A DNA stretch of 8,031 nt from Planctomycetes bacterium SM23_32 (GCA_001303885.1 LJUE01000086.1:1-8031), one strand, 5' to 3'; shown: positions 1-6,747, numbered from the stretch's first letter. Program-made: numbers and translations. The notes: generated by a model not told the origin, from the sequence alone.

Positions 1-2
1 TG

Positions 3-341
3 CTCGAGTACGAGGGGGGCAGGTACCTGTTCCCCGGCGACACCGGACGGCGGGGCTTTGCCGCCTGCCCCGGGCTGGAGCGGGCGCGCAACCTCCACCT
101 GCTGAAGGTCCCCAACCACGGCAGCAAGCACAACCTGAACCCCGAACTGCTGGACTGGTTCCAGCCGTCGCTGGCCTACATCTCCGCCAGCGGGGTGGGC
201 ATCAACCCGCACCCGGACCTGATATCGGCACTGAAGAGCAGGGGCGCGGTGATCTACTCCACGGCGCGCAGCGGCAACGTGTGGCACCGCCGCGGCGACG
301 TGCCCGACCGGGCCGGTTTCGCCACGCGCCGGCCGATGTGA
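3..341 (+). CDS. ComEC-type metallo-beta-lactamase-fold hydrolase, C-terminal part (5' end outside window)
   Basis: This is the last 112 codons of a plus-strand gene that enters from the left edge and ends at TGA 339-341. The fragment reads L-F-P-G-D-T near residue 9, then K-V-P-N-H-G-S-K-H-N around residues 36-45, then I-S-A-S-G and N-P-H-P-D, and finally I-Y-S-T-A-R-S-G-N-V. That order (GD, HHGS-like, IS.G..N..HP, vy.T...G) is the usual C-terminal half of the metal-dependent hydrolase domain related to ComEC/Rec2. The first His of the usual H-H-G-S is Asn here. No membrane segments are visible, so it could be a free-standing hydrolase or the tail of a full ComEC DNA-uptake channel; the fragment cannot decide. 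The substrate is unknown. It is transcribed towards the HD-domain gene and is not part of the minus-strand operon. Confidence 0.75.
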   Translation, partial: LEYEGGRYLFPGDTGRRGFAACPGLERARNLHLLKVPNHGSKHNLNPELLDWFQPSLAYISASGVGINPHPDLISALKSRGAVIYSTARSGNVWHRRGDVPDRAGFATRRPM

Positions 342-360
342 GCCGGCATCCGGCGGCAGC

Positions 361-410
361 GCGGAGTGCGGACCTCGGAATCCGCATTTCGGAGTTCGGA
401 CTTTGGACCC
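361..410. repeat. Degenerate 7-base tandem repeat (consensus near cggaNtt)
   Basis: Seven units can be laid end to end: 361-367 gcggagt, 368-375 (one base longer), 376-382 cggaatc, 383-389 cgcattt, 390-396 cggagtt, 397-403 cggactt and 404-410 tggaccc. The stretch is more A/T-rich than the surrounding coding DNA. It lies entirely between two convergent stop codons, as expected for a small dispersed intergenic repeat. Its function is unknown. Confidence 0.5.
366..389 (+). terminator. Possible weak terminator hairpin for the convergent genes
   Basis: The arms tgcgga (367-372) and tccgca (381-386) are perfectly complementary, with an 8-base loop and a possible extra G-T pair at 366/387. Three T residues (387-389) follow on the plus strand. 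The position, 25 bases after the plus-strand stop and about 30 bases after the minus-strand stop, suits a terminator. The stem is short and the T run is minimal, so it may only be a by-product of the heptamer repeat it sits in. Confidence 0.25.
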
Positions 411-416
411 GGGGCT

Positions 417-1739
417 CTAAATGAGCCTGCCGCCCCGCTCGGCGGGCAGCTCGTTGGGCAGGCCGATCACCTCTTCGCAGAGCCGCCCCGCCCGCCCCAG
501 GCTGTCCGACAGCCCCGGGGCAACAAAGACGTAGAGCTTCCAGAGCGCCTGGTGCTGGTGCTTGAGCACCTCGATCTCCTCGCTGTTCAGCAGCGAGAGC
601 TTCGTCACCTCGCCGCCGGGCACAGTGACGGGCACCTCGGCCTCCTTCAGCGCCATGCGCGCCGGGGCGCAGTAGACGGCCACGCGGTGCTCCTCGGTCC
701 CCAGAGCATCGGCGACCGCGCGTTCGGCCTCGCTGCGGGCCTCGTCCTGGTTCAGGTGGTAGCGCCGGACGGTCTCCGCGACGGCCTCCTCGCCGATGCG
801 GCGCGAGAGCATGTAGCATCGCTTGAACAGCCGCCGGCGGCGGAAGCCTTCCACCAGCTCCACCAGCGCCGCGTCGCCCGCGAAGCGTTCAGCGAGCCGG
901 TAGAGCAGCCCCCCATCGGTCAGCCGGCAAAGCTCCTCTTCCCCCAGGCCGGCGTCGAGCGCCCGCTCGACCGCCTTGGAGACCATCACGCCGGCCGCCA
1001 TCTTGGCGTGGTGGTAGTAGACGCGCTCGCTCAAGACGTAGCGGATGCGCAGCAGGTTGGTGATCTCGCTCAGGGCGTCGCGCCGGAACAGGCCGTCCTG
1101 CCCCATGTCCAGCACCAACTGGCCGTCCAGGACGCGGAAGTAGTGGAAGACGCGCTCGTCGTACTCGTGGGAGAGCCCGCAGAAGTAGTTGTCGCGCTTC
1201 AGGTAGTCGAGCAGGTCGGCGCAGATGGTGCCGCTGACGATCTGCTGGAGGTAGCGCCGTCCGGGCGGCAGGTCGGCGCCGGGTGAGACGATGTCGAGGG
1301 CCAGGCGGCCGGCCTCGGTCGAGTTCAGCAGCTCCGCCAGCTCGCCCTGACCCAGCAGGCAGGCGAAGCGGCGTCGGCTCAGGTCGTGCCGCTCCAGCAG
1401 GCGGCGCTCGTCCTCGAAGGTGTGGCCGAACGGGATGTGCGTGACGTCATGCACCAGCGCGGCCAAGAGGAGGGCGCGCTTCTCCAGCTCGGGGACGACA
1501 AAGGAGCCGTCGGACTCGATGCGCTCGACGATGCGCCGCGCCATCCAGCAGGTGCCCAGGCAGTGCTCAAAGCGCGTGTGCTGGGCGCTGGGGTAGACGT
1601 AATAGGCGGCGCCGAGCTGCTTGATGCCGCGCAGACGCTGCATCTGGGGCGTATCGAGGGCGGCCACCTCCTCGGCGCTCAGATGGATGTCCCCGTGGAC
1701 GGCGTCCCGCAGCTTCCTGGCGTGCATCGCGCCCCGCAT
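417..1739 (-). CDS. HD-domain phosphohydrolase (SAMHD1/dGTPase-like superfamily)
   Basis: The 440-residue protein belongs to the HD metal-dependent phosphohydrolases that include bacterial dNTP/NTP triphosphohydrolases and YwfO-type proteins; its length fits that group. The N-terminus carries the typical G-D-I-H-L and M-Q-R-L-R-G-I-K-Q-L-G segments (residues 16-43). The metal site is visible: His59 in R-F-E-H, the His97-Asp98 doublet in L-V-H-D-V-T-H, nearby His101 and His106, and probably Asp175 in A-D-L-L-D-Y-L-K-R-D. The C-terminal third (about 300-440) is the variable region where relatives carry regulatory or oligomerisation surfaces. The likely reaction is removal of phosphate or triphosphate from nucleotides in the cytoplasm, but the exact substrate cannot be read from sequence. 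The ATG used here starts 9 bases after the scpB stop; a second ATG four codons in (1727) is equally possible. It is the last gene of the cluster. Confidence 0.85.
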   Translation of the reverse strand: MRGAMHARKLRDAVHGDIHLSAEEVAALDTPQMQRLRGIKQLGAAYYVYPSAQHTRFEHCLGTCWMARRIVERIESDGSFVVPELEKRALLLAALVHDVTHIPFGHTFEDERRLLERHDLSRRRFACLLGQGELAELLNSTEAGRLALDIVSPGADLPPGRRYLQQIVSGTICADLLDYLKRDNYFCGLSHEYDERVFHYFRVLDGQLVLDMGQDGLFRRDALSEITNLLRIRYVLSERVYYHHAKMAAGVMVSKAVERALDAGLGEEELCRLTDGGLLYRLAERFAGDAALVELVEGFRRRRLFKRCYMLSRRIGEEAVAETVRRYHLNQDEARSEAERAVADALGTEEHRVAVYCAPARMALKEAEVPVTVPGGEVTKLSLLNSEEIEVLKHQHQALWKLYVFVAPGLSDSLGRAGRLCEEVIGLPNELPAERGGRLI

Positions 1740-1748
1740 GCCCCCGTG

Positions 1749-2423
1749 TTACTGCTCCCCGCTCTGTTGCTCGTGCTCGTGCTCCTGCTCTTGCTCTTCC
1801 TCGTGCTGCCGGCCGTCGTCATCCTCGCCCTCGCCCGGCCGCTCGGCGTCCTGCGGCGGCGGGCCGAACTCCTTGCGCTGCGGCAGGTCTCTGAGCGAAC
1901 GCAGCCCGAACGCCTCCAGGAAGTAGCGCGTGGTGGCATACAGCAGCGGTCGGCCCAGTTCGGAGCTCCTGCCGGCCACCTTCAGCATACGCCGCTCCAC
2001 CAGCGAACGCAGGATGTGGCCGCACTGCACGCCGCGGATGTCCTCGATCTCGGCCCGCGTGATGGGCTGGCGGTAGGCGACGATGGCCAGCGTCTCGAGG
2101 GCGGCCTTGCTGAGCGTCTCTTGCTGCTGGCGGTTGTGCAGCCGGCTCACCCAGGGGGCGAACTCGGGACGGCTCAGGAGCTGAAAGCCGCCGGCGATCT
2201 CCTCGATGGCGAAGGCGCGCCCCTCGGCCTGGTACTCGGCCTGAAGCTGCCTCGCCGCCCGGCGCGCCTCCCGGCCGTCGGCGGCCTCGGACAGCTCAGC
2301 CAGCCGTGCCGACGAGATCGGCCGGTCCGAACTGAACAGGAGCGCCTCGACGATGCGCTTCACGCGCTCGGGCACGTCCCGGATGGGTCCCGCTTCCTCG
2401 GCTGTCGTGCGTTCCTCTGTCAT
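1749..2423 (-). CDS. scpB: Segregation and condensation protein B
   Basis: ScpB is the winged-helix kite subunit of the bacterial Smc-ScpA-ScpB condensin, which organises and segregates chromosomes. The 224-residue product begins with the typical P-E-R-V-K-R-I-V-E-A-L-L-F-S-S-D-R-P-I segment (residues 18-36). It continues with L-S-K-A-A-L-E-T-L-A-I-V-A-Y-R-Q-P-I-T-R-A-E-I (104-126), the family's most conserved stretch, and G-R-P-L-L-Y-A-T-T-R-Y-F-L-E-A-F-G-L (157-174). Residues about 186-224 form an acidic Glu/Gln/His tail outside the conserved fold. The start is the ATG that overlaps the rnfG stop as ATGA; an open frame extends further upstream, but it lies inside rnfG and has no family similarity. 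A G-rich GAGG lies about 10 bases before the ATG. The usual partner gene scpA is not in this window. Confidence 0.93.
   Translation of the reverse strand: MTEERTTAEEAGPIRDVPERVKRIVEALLFSSDRPISSARLAELSEAADGREARRAARQLQAEYQAEGRAFAIEEIAGGFQLLSRPEFAPWVSRLHNRQQQETLSKAALETLAIVAYRQPITRAEIEDIRGVQCGHILRSLVERRMLKVAGRSSELGRPLLYATTRYFLEAFGLRSLRDLPQRKEFGPPPQDAERPGEGEDDDGRQHEEEQEQEHEHEQQSGEQ
1768..1809. repeat. Hexamer microsatellite in the 3' end of scpB
   Basis: On the plus strand the unit tgctcN is repeated five times in a row (1768-1797), then decays over two further units. Read on the coding strand it gives alternating Glu with Gln/His (E-Q-E-Q-E-H-E-H-E) in the ScpB tail, about residues 206-219. The repeat length is a multiple of three, so gain or loss of whole units would keep the frame and only change tail length. 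Confidence 0.7.
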
Positions 2424-3142
2424 CCCCCGTAGGCCTCGGCGGTCTTCGCGATGATCTTCTCGGCGGCGTTCCGGACGGCCCGCTTCGTGGCCGTGCTGGT
2501 GACGGTCGCCCCCGTGATGGCGGCGACCTCGCGGGCAGGCGCTGTGGCGCGGGTCTCCGCCGCCTCGGAGCCCTCGGCCGGCTCCTGGGCGCCCGCGCCA
2601 AGCTGCCAGAGCCGCACGCCGCTGAACTGCTGCTGGAACCACGGCCGGCCGGCCGTCGGCTTCTTGCCGGCCAGCAGGGCCCAAATCGAGACGTCCTTCT
2701 CAACCTCTTTGATCCGCTCACCCAAGCCGGGCGTCTCCTGGCTCTGCACCACGGCCATCGCGTGGATCGCCGCGTCGCTCTCGACCGGCACGTCCGGGGC
2801 CGGCGCCTCCACGGAGACCAGCACCTTGATCTGGCTCTGGTAGCCCTGGGCGGCGCCGGTCGCCGCATAGAGGACCGGCCGGGCCGCGGCGTTGACGTAG
2901 ACCTTGTCCTGCGGGGCCGCCCCCTCGGGGTAGTTGCCGACGACGCCGTACCGGTCCGCCTCGCCGAGCACGGCTTCGAGTGCGTCGTCGAAGACGCCCT
3001 GGGCCTTGGCCCGGATCTCGTCCTTCATGTGCCAGTAGAGCAGGCCGACGCCGGCCCCGCTGCCCAGGCAGATGCAGGCCAGCACAACGATGCCTTTCAG
3101 CAGCCAGCTCCAGACTCCGTGGGTCGCTCGCTGGTCGCTCAT
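2420..3142 (-). CDS. rnfG: Rnf electron transport complex subunit G (FMN-binding flavoprotein)
   Basis: RnfG is a membrane-anchored subunit of the ion-translocating ferredoxin:NAD+ oxidoreductase; in the family it carries FMN phosphoester-linked to a Thr on the outer face of the membrane. The 240-residue product has one N-terminal membrane helix (about 14-36), then a soluble FMN_bind domain. It shows the family's M-A-V-V-Q-S-Q-E-T-P-G-L-G-E-R-I segment (129-144) and W-F-Q-Q-Q-F-S-G (168-175). The flavin motif is I-T-G-A-T-V-T-S (209-216), with Thr213 the expected attachment site. Between these lies an Ala/Glu-rich low-complexity insert (about 181-205). The Asp that usually precedes the motif (D-x-x-S/T-G-A-T) is Ala207. 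The start is ATG 3142, overlapping the rnfD stop as ATGA; a 19-codon upstream extension lies wholly within rnfD and is rejected. The stop overlaps the scpB ATG. Confidence 0.9.
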   Translation of the reverse strand: MSDQRATHGVWSWLLKGIVVLACICLGSGAGVGLLYWHMKDEIRAKAQGVFDDALEAVLGEADRYGVVGNYPEGAAPQDKVYVNAAARPVLYAATGAAQGYQSQIKVLVSVEAPAPDVPVESDAAIHAMAVVQSQETPGLGERIKEVEKDVSIWALLAGKKPTAGRPWFQQQFSGVRLWQLGAGAQEPAEGSEAAETRATAPAREVAAITGATVTSTATKRAVRNAAEKIIAKTAEAYGG

Positions 3143-4149
3143 GCCTCTCGGGGCACCGGCTTGGGAGTGGTGGACCCGTAGATGCGCGGGCGCACCCACC
3201 GGTCAATCAGGGGAGTGCAGGTGTTCATCAGCACGATCGAGTAGGCCACCCCCTCGGGGTAGCCGCCGTAGCGACGGATCAGCGAGACGATCAGGCCGCA
3301 CCCCACTGCGAAGATGATGCGCCCGCGGCGCGTTACCGGGGTGGTGACCATGTCGGTGGCCATGAAGAAGGCGCCGATCATCAGCCCGCCGGCCAGCACG
3401 TGGTAGACGGGGTCGGCCGACCAGGCCCGCGCGTGGGCGCCGGTGGGCAGGAGCCACGTCAGCACGAATGCCGTGCCGATGTAGAAGAGGGGTATGCGCC
3501 AGTCCACGATGCTGCGCGCGATCAGGAAGACGCCGCCGACGATCAGGGCGACCTTGCAGGTTTCGCCGATGCAGCCGGGCACGCCGTTGCCGAGCAGCAG
3601 GTCCAGGTAGGAGAGCGGCGCGGCGGCCCCTTCCTTAGCCAGGGGCGAGGCCGCGGTGACCACGTCATGCGCCGCGCCCCAGAGCACGCGGGGCGCCGGC
3701 CACCTCGAGAGGCTGATCTGCACGGGGTAGGCGAACTGGAGGAAGATGCGGGCGGCGAGGGCGGGGTTCCAGATGTTGTTGCCCAGCCCGCCGAACGCGT
3801 GCTTGGCCACGGCTATGGCAAAGACGCCCCCGACCAGGGGCACGTACCAGGCCGCCCCCGGCGGCAGCACCATGGCCAGCAACAGCCCCGTGATGAAGGC
3901 GCTGCCGTCGGCCGCGTGGGCGAGCGGACGCCCACGCATCTTCAGGCAGACCAGTTCGGCCGCCTCGGCAGCAGCTATGGATATCGCGTAGACCTTGAGC
4001 GCCGCCAGGTCGAAGAAGTAGAGGCTCATCGCCACGGCGGGCAGCAGCGCGATGACCACCTGCCACATAATGCCGCGGATCGTGTCGGGTTCCCGCACGT
4101 GGGGAGAGGAGCTGACCAGAAGCTGCATGTCCGCGTTGGTCTGTTCCAC
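3139..4149 (-). CDS. rnfD: Rnf electron transport complex subunit D (membrane flavoprotein)
   Basis: RnfD (NqrB/RnfD family) is the large integral membrane subunit of the Rnf complex. It normally carries covalent FMN and contributes to the electron and ion path. The 336-residue product begins S-S-S-P-H-V-R-E-P-D-T-I (13-24), the usual family opening, and has about eight to ten hydrophobic segments. Family blocks seen are G-G-L-G-N-N-I-W-N-P-A (120-130), G-C-I-G-E-T-C (192-198), F-F-M-A-T-D-M-V-T-T-P-V-T (261-273) and G-G-Y-P-E-G-V-A-Y-S-I-L-like (295-306). The flavinylation site, usually (S/T)-G-A-T-P-L, reads D162-V-V-T-A-A-S168-P-L, with Ser in place of the acceptor Thr and Ala in place of Gly. 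The start is a GTG 16 bases after the rnfC stop, with no strong ribosome-binding site; an ATG seven codons in (4128) is the alternative. The gene lies between rnfC and rnfG. Confidence 0.93.
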   Translation of the reverse strand: MEQTNADMQLLVSSSPHVREPDTIRGIMWQVVIALLPAVAMSLYFFDLAALKVYAISIAAAEAAELVCLKMRGRPLAHAADGSAFITGLLLAMVLPPGAAWYVPLVGGVFAIAVAKHAFGGLGNNIWNPALAARIFLQFAYPVQISLSRWPAPRVLWGAAHDVVTAASPLAKEGAAAPLSYLDLLLGNGVPGCIGETCKVALIVGGVFLIARSIVDWRIPLFYIGTAFVLTWLLPTGAHARAWSADPVYHVLAGGLMIGAFFMATDMVTTPVTRRGRIIFAVGCGLIVSLIRRYGGYPEGVAYSIVLMNTCTPLIDRWVRPRIYGSTTPKPVPREA

Positions 4150-4165
4150 GGTGCCGGACGGCCGC

Positions 4166-5512
4166 TCAGCCGCCCTCCTTGCGTTGAGCCCTTCTTCGAC
4201 GCAGCTCCGACTTGCCGAACTTGATCAAGTGCACGATGCGCCGCTTGGCCGGGCAGACGTAGGCGCAGCAGCCGCATTCCTTGCACTCGAGCATGCCCAG
4301 CTCCACCGCTGCGTCCCAGTCCCTCTCCTCGCAGGCGATGCTGATCTCCCCCGGCATCAGTCCCAGCGGGCAGTGGTCCACGCAGCGGCCGCAGCGGATG
4401 CAGTGGCGCTGGGGCGGCACGACGGCCCCCCGCCGCAGCACGATGCAGTTGTTGCCCTTCACCAGGGGCACCTCGGAGGTGCCCTGGGCGATGCCCATCA
4501 TGGGGCCGCCCAGGATGATCTGGTTGGTGCCCTCGCGCACGCCCTGGCGGCGGATGATGTCCCCCAGGTTGGCCCCGATGCGCTCGACGAAGTTGCCGGC
4601 CCTCTCCATGCCGTCGCCGGTGACCGTGAGGGGGCGCTCGATGAGGGGGCGGCGCAGCCGGACGGCCTCGCGGACCGCCAGCGTGGTCGCCACGTTGTGC
4701 ACCACGCAGCCCACGTCCAGCGGCAGCCCCCCCTGGCTGGGCACCTCGCGCCCGGTGACGGCCGTGATGAGCTGCTGCTCGGCGCCCTGGGGATACCTGA
4801 CCTCCAGCGGCACCACCCGGATGGCCGGTTCGTCGGCCAGCGCCCGGCCGAACGCCTCGACGGCGTCGGGCTTGTTCATCTCGATGCCCACCCACCCGTT
4901 CGGCGCCCCGACCATCCGCATGATCAGGCGCAGGCCGTCTATCACGTCCTCGGTGCGCTCCAGCATCAGCCGATGGTCAACGGTCACATAGGGCTCGCAT
5001 TCGGTGCCGTTGACGAAGGCGTCCGTGATGGTCGTATCGGCCGGCGGGTTCAGCTTGACATGCGCCGGGAAGGTGGCCCCGCCGAGCCCCACGACGCCGC
5101 ATTCCTGCACGGCCTCCACCATGTGCGAGGCGTCCATGCGCTCGGCGTCCCGGGGCTGGTTCAGGCCCTCCTGCCAGCGCTCTTCGCCGTCGTTCTCGAT
5201 GACGACGGCGGGCACGCGCGCGCCGGTGACGTTGTAGATGCGCGGCTCGACGGCCTTGACAGTGCCGCTGACGGGGGCGTGGACGCCGGCGCTGATGTAG
5301 CCCTGCGCCTCGCCCACGAGCTGGCCTTTGCTGACCCTGTCCCCCTTCTTGACCGCCGGGGAGGCCGGGGCGCCGATGTGCTGCACCATCAGCACAGCCA
5401 CCTCCGCCGGCGGCTCGGACACCTCCAGGGGCAGGCCGCTGGTGCGCTCCTTGTGCTCGGCCGGGTGGACGCCGCCCTGTCGGAACGTCAGCGTCTCGAC
5501 GTCGGTCGCCAT
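4166..5512 (-). CDS. rnfC: Rnf electron transport complex subunit C (NADH/FMN/4Fe-4S subunit)
   Basis: RnfC is the peripheral cytoplasmic subunit where NAD(H) exchanges electrons with the Rnf complex. The 448-residue product starts with G-G-V-H-P (13-17), followed by a lipoyl-like block around H-A-P-V-S-G-T-V (78-85). It carries the glycine-rich G-L-G-G-A-T-F-P-A-H-V-K-L (142-154) and N-G-T-E-C-E-P-Y (168-175) typical of the flavin/NAD site. Further blocks are Y-P-Q-G-A-E-Q-Q-L-I (240-249), G-R-E-V-P (254-258) and G-G-P-M-M-G (335-340). Two 4Fe-4S motifs follow: Cys371/374/377/381 and Cys410/413/416/420, each C-x2-C-x2-C-x3-C-P. These clusters distinguish it from NqrA. It ends soon after the second cluster, without the long Ala/Lys-rich tail of some proteobacterial homologues. 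The ATG start is 25 bases after the aminotransferase stop, with a purine-rich aagaga just upstream. Confidence 0.96.
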   Translation of the reverse strand: MATDVETLTFRQGGVHPAEHKERTSGLPLEVSEPPAEVAVLMVQHIGAPASPAVKKGDRVSKGQLVGEAQGYISAGVHAPVSGTVKAVEPRIYNVTGARVPAVVIENDGEERWQEGLNQPRDAERMDASHMVEAVQECGVVGLGGATFPAHVKLNPPADTTITDAFVNGTECEPYVTVDHRLMLERTEDVIDGLRLIMRMVGAPNGWVGIEMNKPDAVEAFGRALADEPAIRVVPLEVRYPQGAEQQLITAVTGREVPSQGGLPLDVGCVVHNVATTLAVREAVRLRRPLIERPLTVTGDGMERAGNFVERIGANLGDIIRRQGVREGTNQIILGGPMMGIAQGTSEVPLVKGNNCIVLRRGAVVPPQRHCIRCGRCVDHCPLGLMPGEISIACEERDWDAAVELGMLECKECGCCAYVCPAKRRIVHLIKFGKSELRRRRAQRKEGG

Positions 5513-5537
5513 CAGTCTCTTGCTCTTCGGCTTGCTC

Positions 5538-6746
5538 TCAGGTCTTCGCAGCGGCCCGGCGGTCGCGCAGGACGCGCCCGATCTGGCGGGTGGCCTGCCG
5601 CAGGCGCTGTTCGTTCTCGACGATGGCCATGCGCACGTGGCCGTCCCCGCCCTCGCCGAAGGCCGCTCCCGGGGCGATGGCCACGTTTGCCTCCTCCAGC
5701 AACATCAGGCAGAAGTCCACCGATCCCATCTCGCGCAGGTCTTCGGGGATGGGCGCCCACAGGAACATGGTGCCCCGGGGCGGCTCGACAGGCCAGCCTG
5801 CGCGGCGGAGCCCTTCGCAGAGCACGTCGCGGCGCCCCTGGTAGATGGCCGCCTGCTTGCGCACCTCGTCCATACACTGTCGCAGGGCGATGATGCTGGC
5901 TATCTGGACCGGCATGAAGAGCCCGTAGTCGTAGTAGCCCTTGATGCGCGCCAGTCCCCCCACGATGTCGGGATGCCCCACGCAGAAGCCCACGCGCCAG
6001 CCCGCCATGTTGAAGCTCTTCGACATGGAAGAGAACTCCACGCCCACCTCCTTGGCGCCCTCGGCCTGCAGGAAGCTCGGCGCGCGGTAGCCGTCGAAGG
6101 TGATGTGGCTGTAGGCGAAGTCGTGGATGATGAGTATCCCGTGCCGGCGGGCGAACCGGACCGCCCGATCGAAGAAGGCCGGCTCCACGGTGAGGGCGGT
6201 CGGGTTGTGCGGGAAGTTCAGCACCAGCAGCTTGGGCTTCGGCCGGACGCCGCCCACCAGCTCGTCCAACCTGTCGAACATGGCGGGGGCGCTGGAGATC
6301 GGCACGGTGACGACGCTGCCGCCGGCGATGGCGATGCTGTGCACGTGCGGCGGGAAGGCCGGCGTCGGCACGATGGCCGTGTCGCCAGCTTCCATCAGCA
6401 CCAGCGCCAGGTGGGAGATGCCCTCTTTGCTGCCGATGGTGCAGACAACCTCGGTCTCGGGGTCGAGCCGGACGCCGTACTCGCGCTCGTAGAACCGGGC
6501 CACTTCGCGCTTGAGGCTGAAGATGCCGTCGGCGCTGACGCTGTAGCGGTGGTTGCGGGGGTCGTAGACCGCCTCCACCAGCTTGTCAATGATGGGCTGG
6601 GGCGTCGGGTCGTTGGGGTTGCCCATGCCGAGGTCAATGACGTCCTCGCCGGCGCGGCGCCGTTCCATCTTGATGGCGTTCAGCCTGCCGAAGATGTACT
6701 CGGGCAGTCTCTCGATACGCCCGGCGAATTCGACGTGCATCTTCAT
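5538..6746 (-). CDS. alaC: AlaC-like class I/II aminotransferase (PLP-dependent)
   Basis: This cytoplasmic PLP enzyme of 402 residues closely follows the E. coli AlaC pattern (glutamate-pyruvate transaminase, alanine synthesis) along its whole length. It opens with R-I-E-R-L-P-E-Y-I-F and I-D-L-G-M-G-N-P-N-D-P-T-P (37-49). I-G-S-K-E-G-I-S-H-L (104-113) follows, then N-F-P-H-N-P-T (177-183). Asp209 in I-H-D-F-A-Y is the expected PLP-ring partner, Lys243 in S-M-S-K-S-F-N-M-A-G-W-R forms the Schiff base, and Arg372 in G-H-V-R-M-A should bind the substrate carboxylate. The segment around 272-281 reads D-Y-G-L-F-M-P-V-Q where AlaC has D-Y-G-T-F-T-P-L-Q, so substrate preference may differ. LL-diaminopimelate aminotransferase is the main alternative within the same superfamily. 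The ATG starts one base after the stop of the upstream gene (TGAGATG); a second ATG two codons in (6740) is possible. Confidence 0.88.
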   Translation of the reverse strand: MKMHVEFAGRIERLPEYIFGRLNAIKMERRRAGEDVIDLGMGNPNDPTPQPIIDKLVEAVYDPRNHRYSVSADGIFSLKREVARFYEREYGVRLDPETEVVCTIGSKEGISHLALVLMEAGDTAIVPTPAFPPHVHSIAIAGGSVVTVPISSAPAMFDRLDELVGGVRPKPKLLVLNFPHNPTALTVEPAFFDRAVRFARRHGILIIHDFAYSHITFDGYRAPSFLQAEGAKEVGVEFSSMSKSFNMAGWRVGFCVGHPDIVGGLARIKGYYDYGLFMPVQIASIIALRQCMDEVRKQAAIYQGRRDVLCEGLRRAGWPVEPPRGTMFLWAPIPEDLREMGSVDFCLMLLEEANVAIAPGAAFGEGGDGHVRMAIVENEQRLRQATRQIGRVLRDRRAAAKT

Positions 6747-6747
6747 C

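Larger units (their letters stand above)
342..416. other. Convergent intergenic spacer with small hairpins
   Basis: This 75-base spacer separates the stop codons of the plus-strand hydrolase gene and the minus-strand HD gene. Immediately after the plus-strand stop, 342-346 (gccgg) and 350-354 (ccggc) form a perfect 5-bp stem with a 3-base loop. A second stem lies at 367-372/381-386. The right half is a degenerate heptamer repeat. No gene or promoter is evident. Confidence 0.6.

Noticed and set aside
366..2432. Plus-strand open frames antisense to the HD gene and scpB
   Set aside because: Both are opposite conserved genes, low in complexity, and begin or end inside features with clear function.
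2424..2684. N-terminal extension of ScpB by about 87 codons
   Set aside because: The extension overlaps the rnfG coding region in another frame and reads as low-complexity sequence. ScpB similarity begins right after the ATG at 2423.
3143..3199. 19-codon N-terminal extension of RnfG
   Set aside because: It lies inside the end of rnfD, and the ATGA overlap at 3139-3142 is the better start with a membrane helix at the expected distance.
2980..4224. Plus-strand open frame antisense to rnfD and rnfG
   Set aside because: A frame shadow of the high third-position GC of rnfD; no motif and no credible ribosome-binding context.
4166..5512. Assignment of the Rnf genes to the Nqr (NADH:quinone) complex
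   Set aside because: The C subunit carries two 4Fe-4S motifs, which NqrA lacks, so Rnf is the better call.
4052..5893. Long plus-strand open frame (about 613 codons) antisense to rnfC and the flanking genes
   Set aside because: It lies opposite well-recognised genes and has a composition rich in Arg, His, Gly, Ala and Asp typical of GC-rich antisense frames. No family motif is visible.
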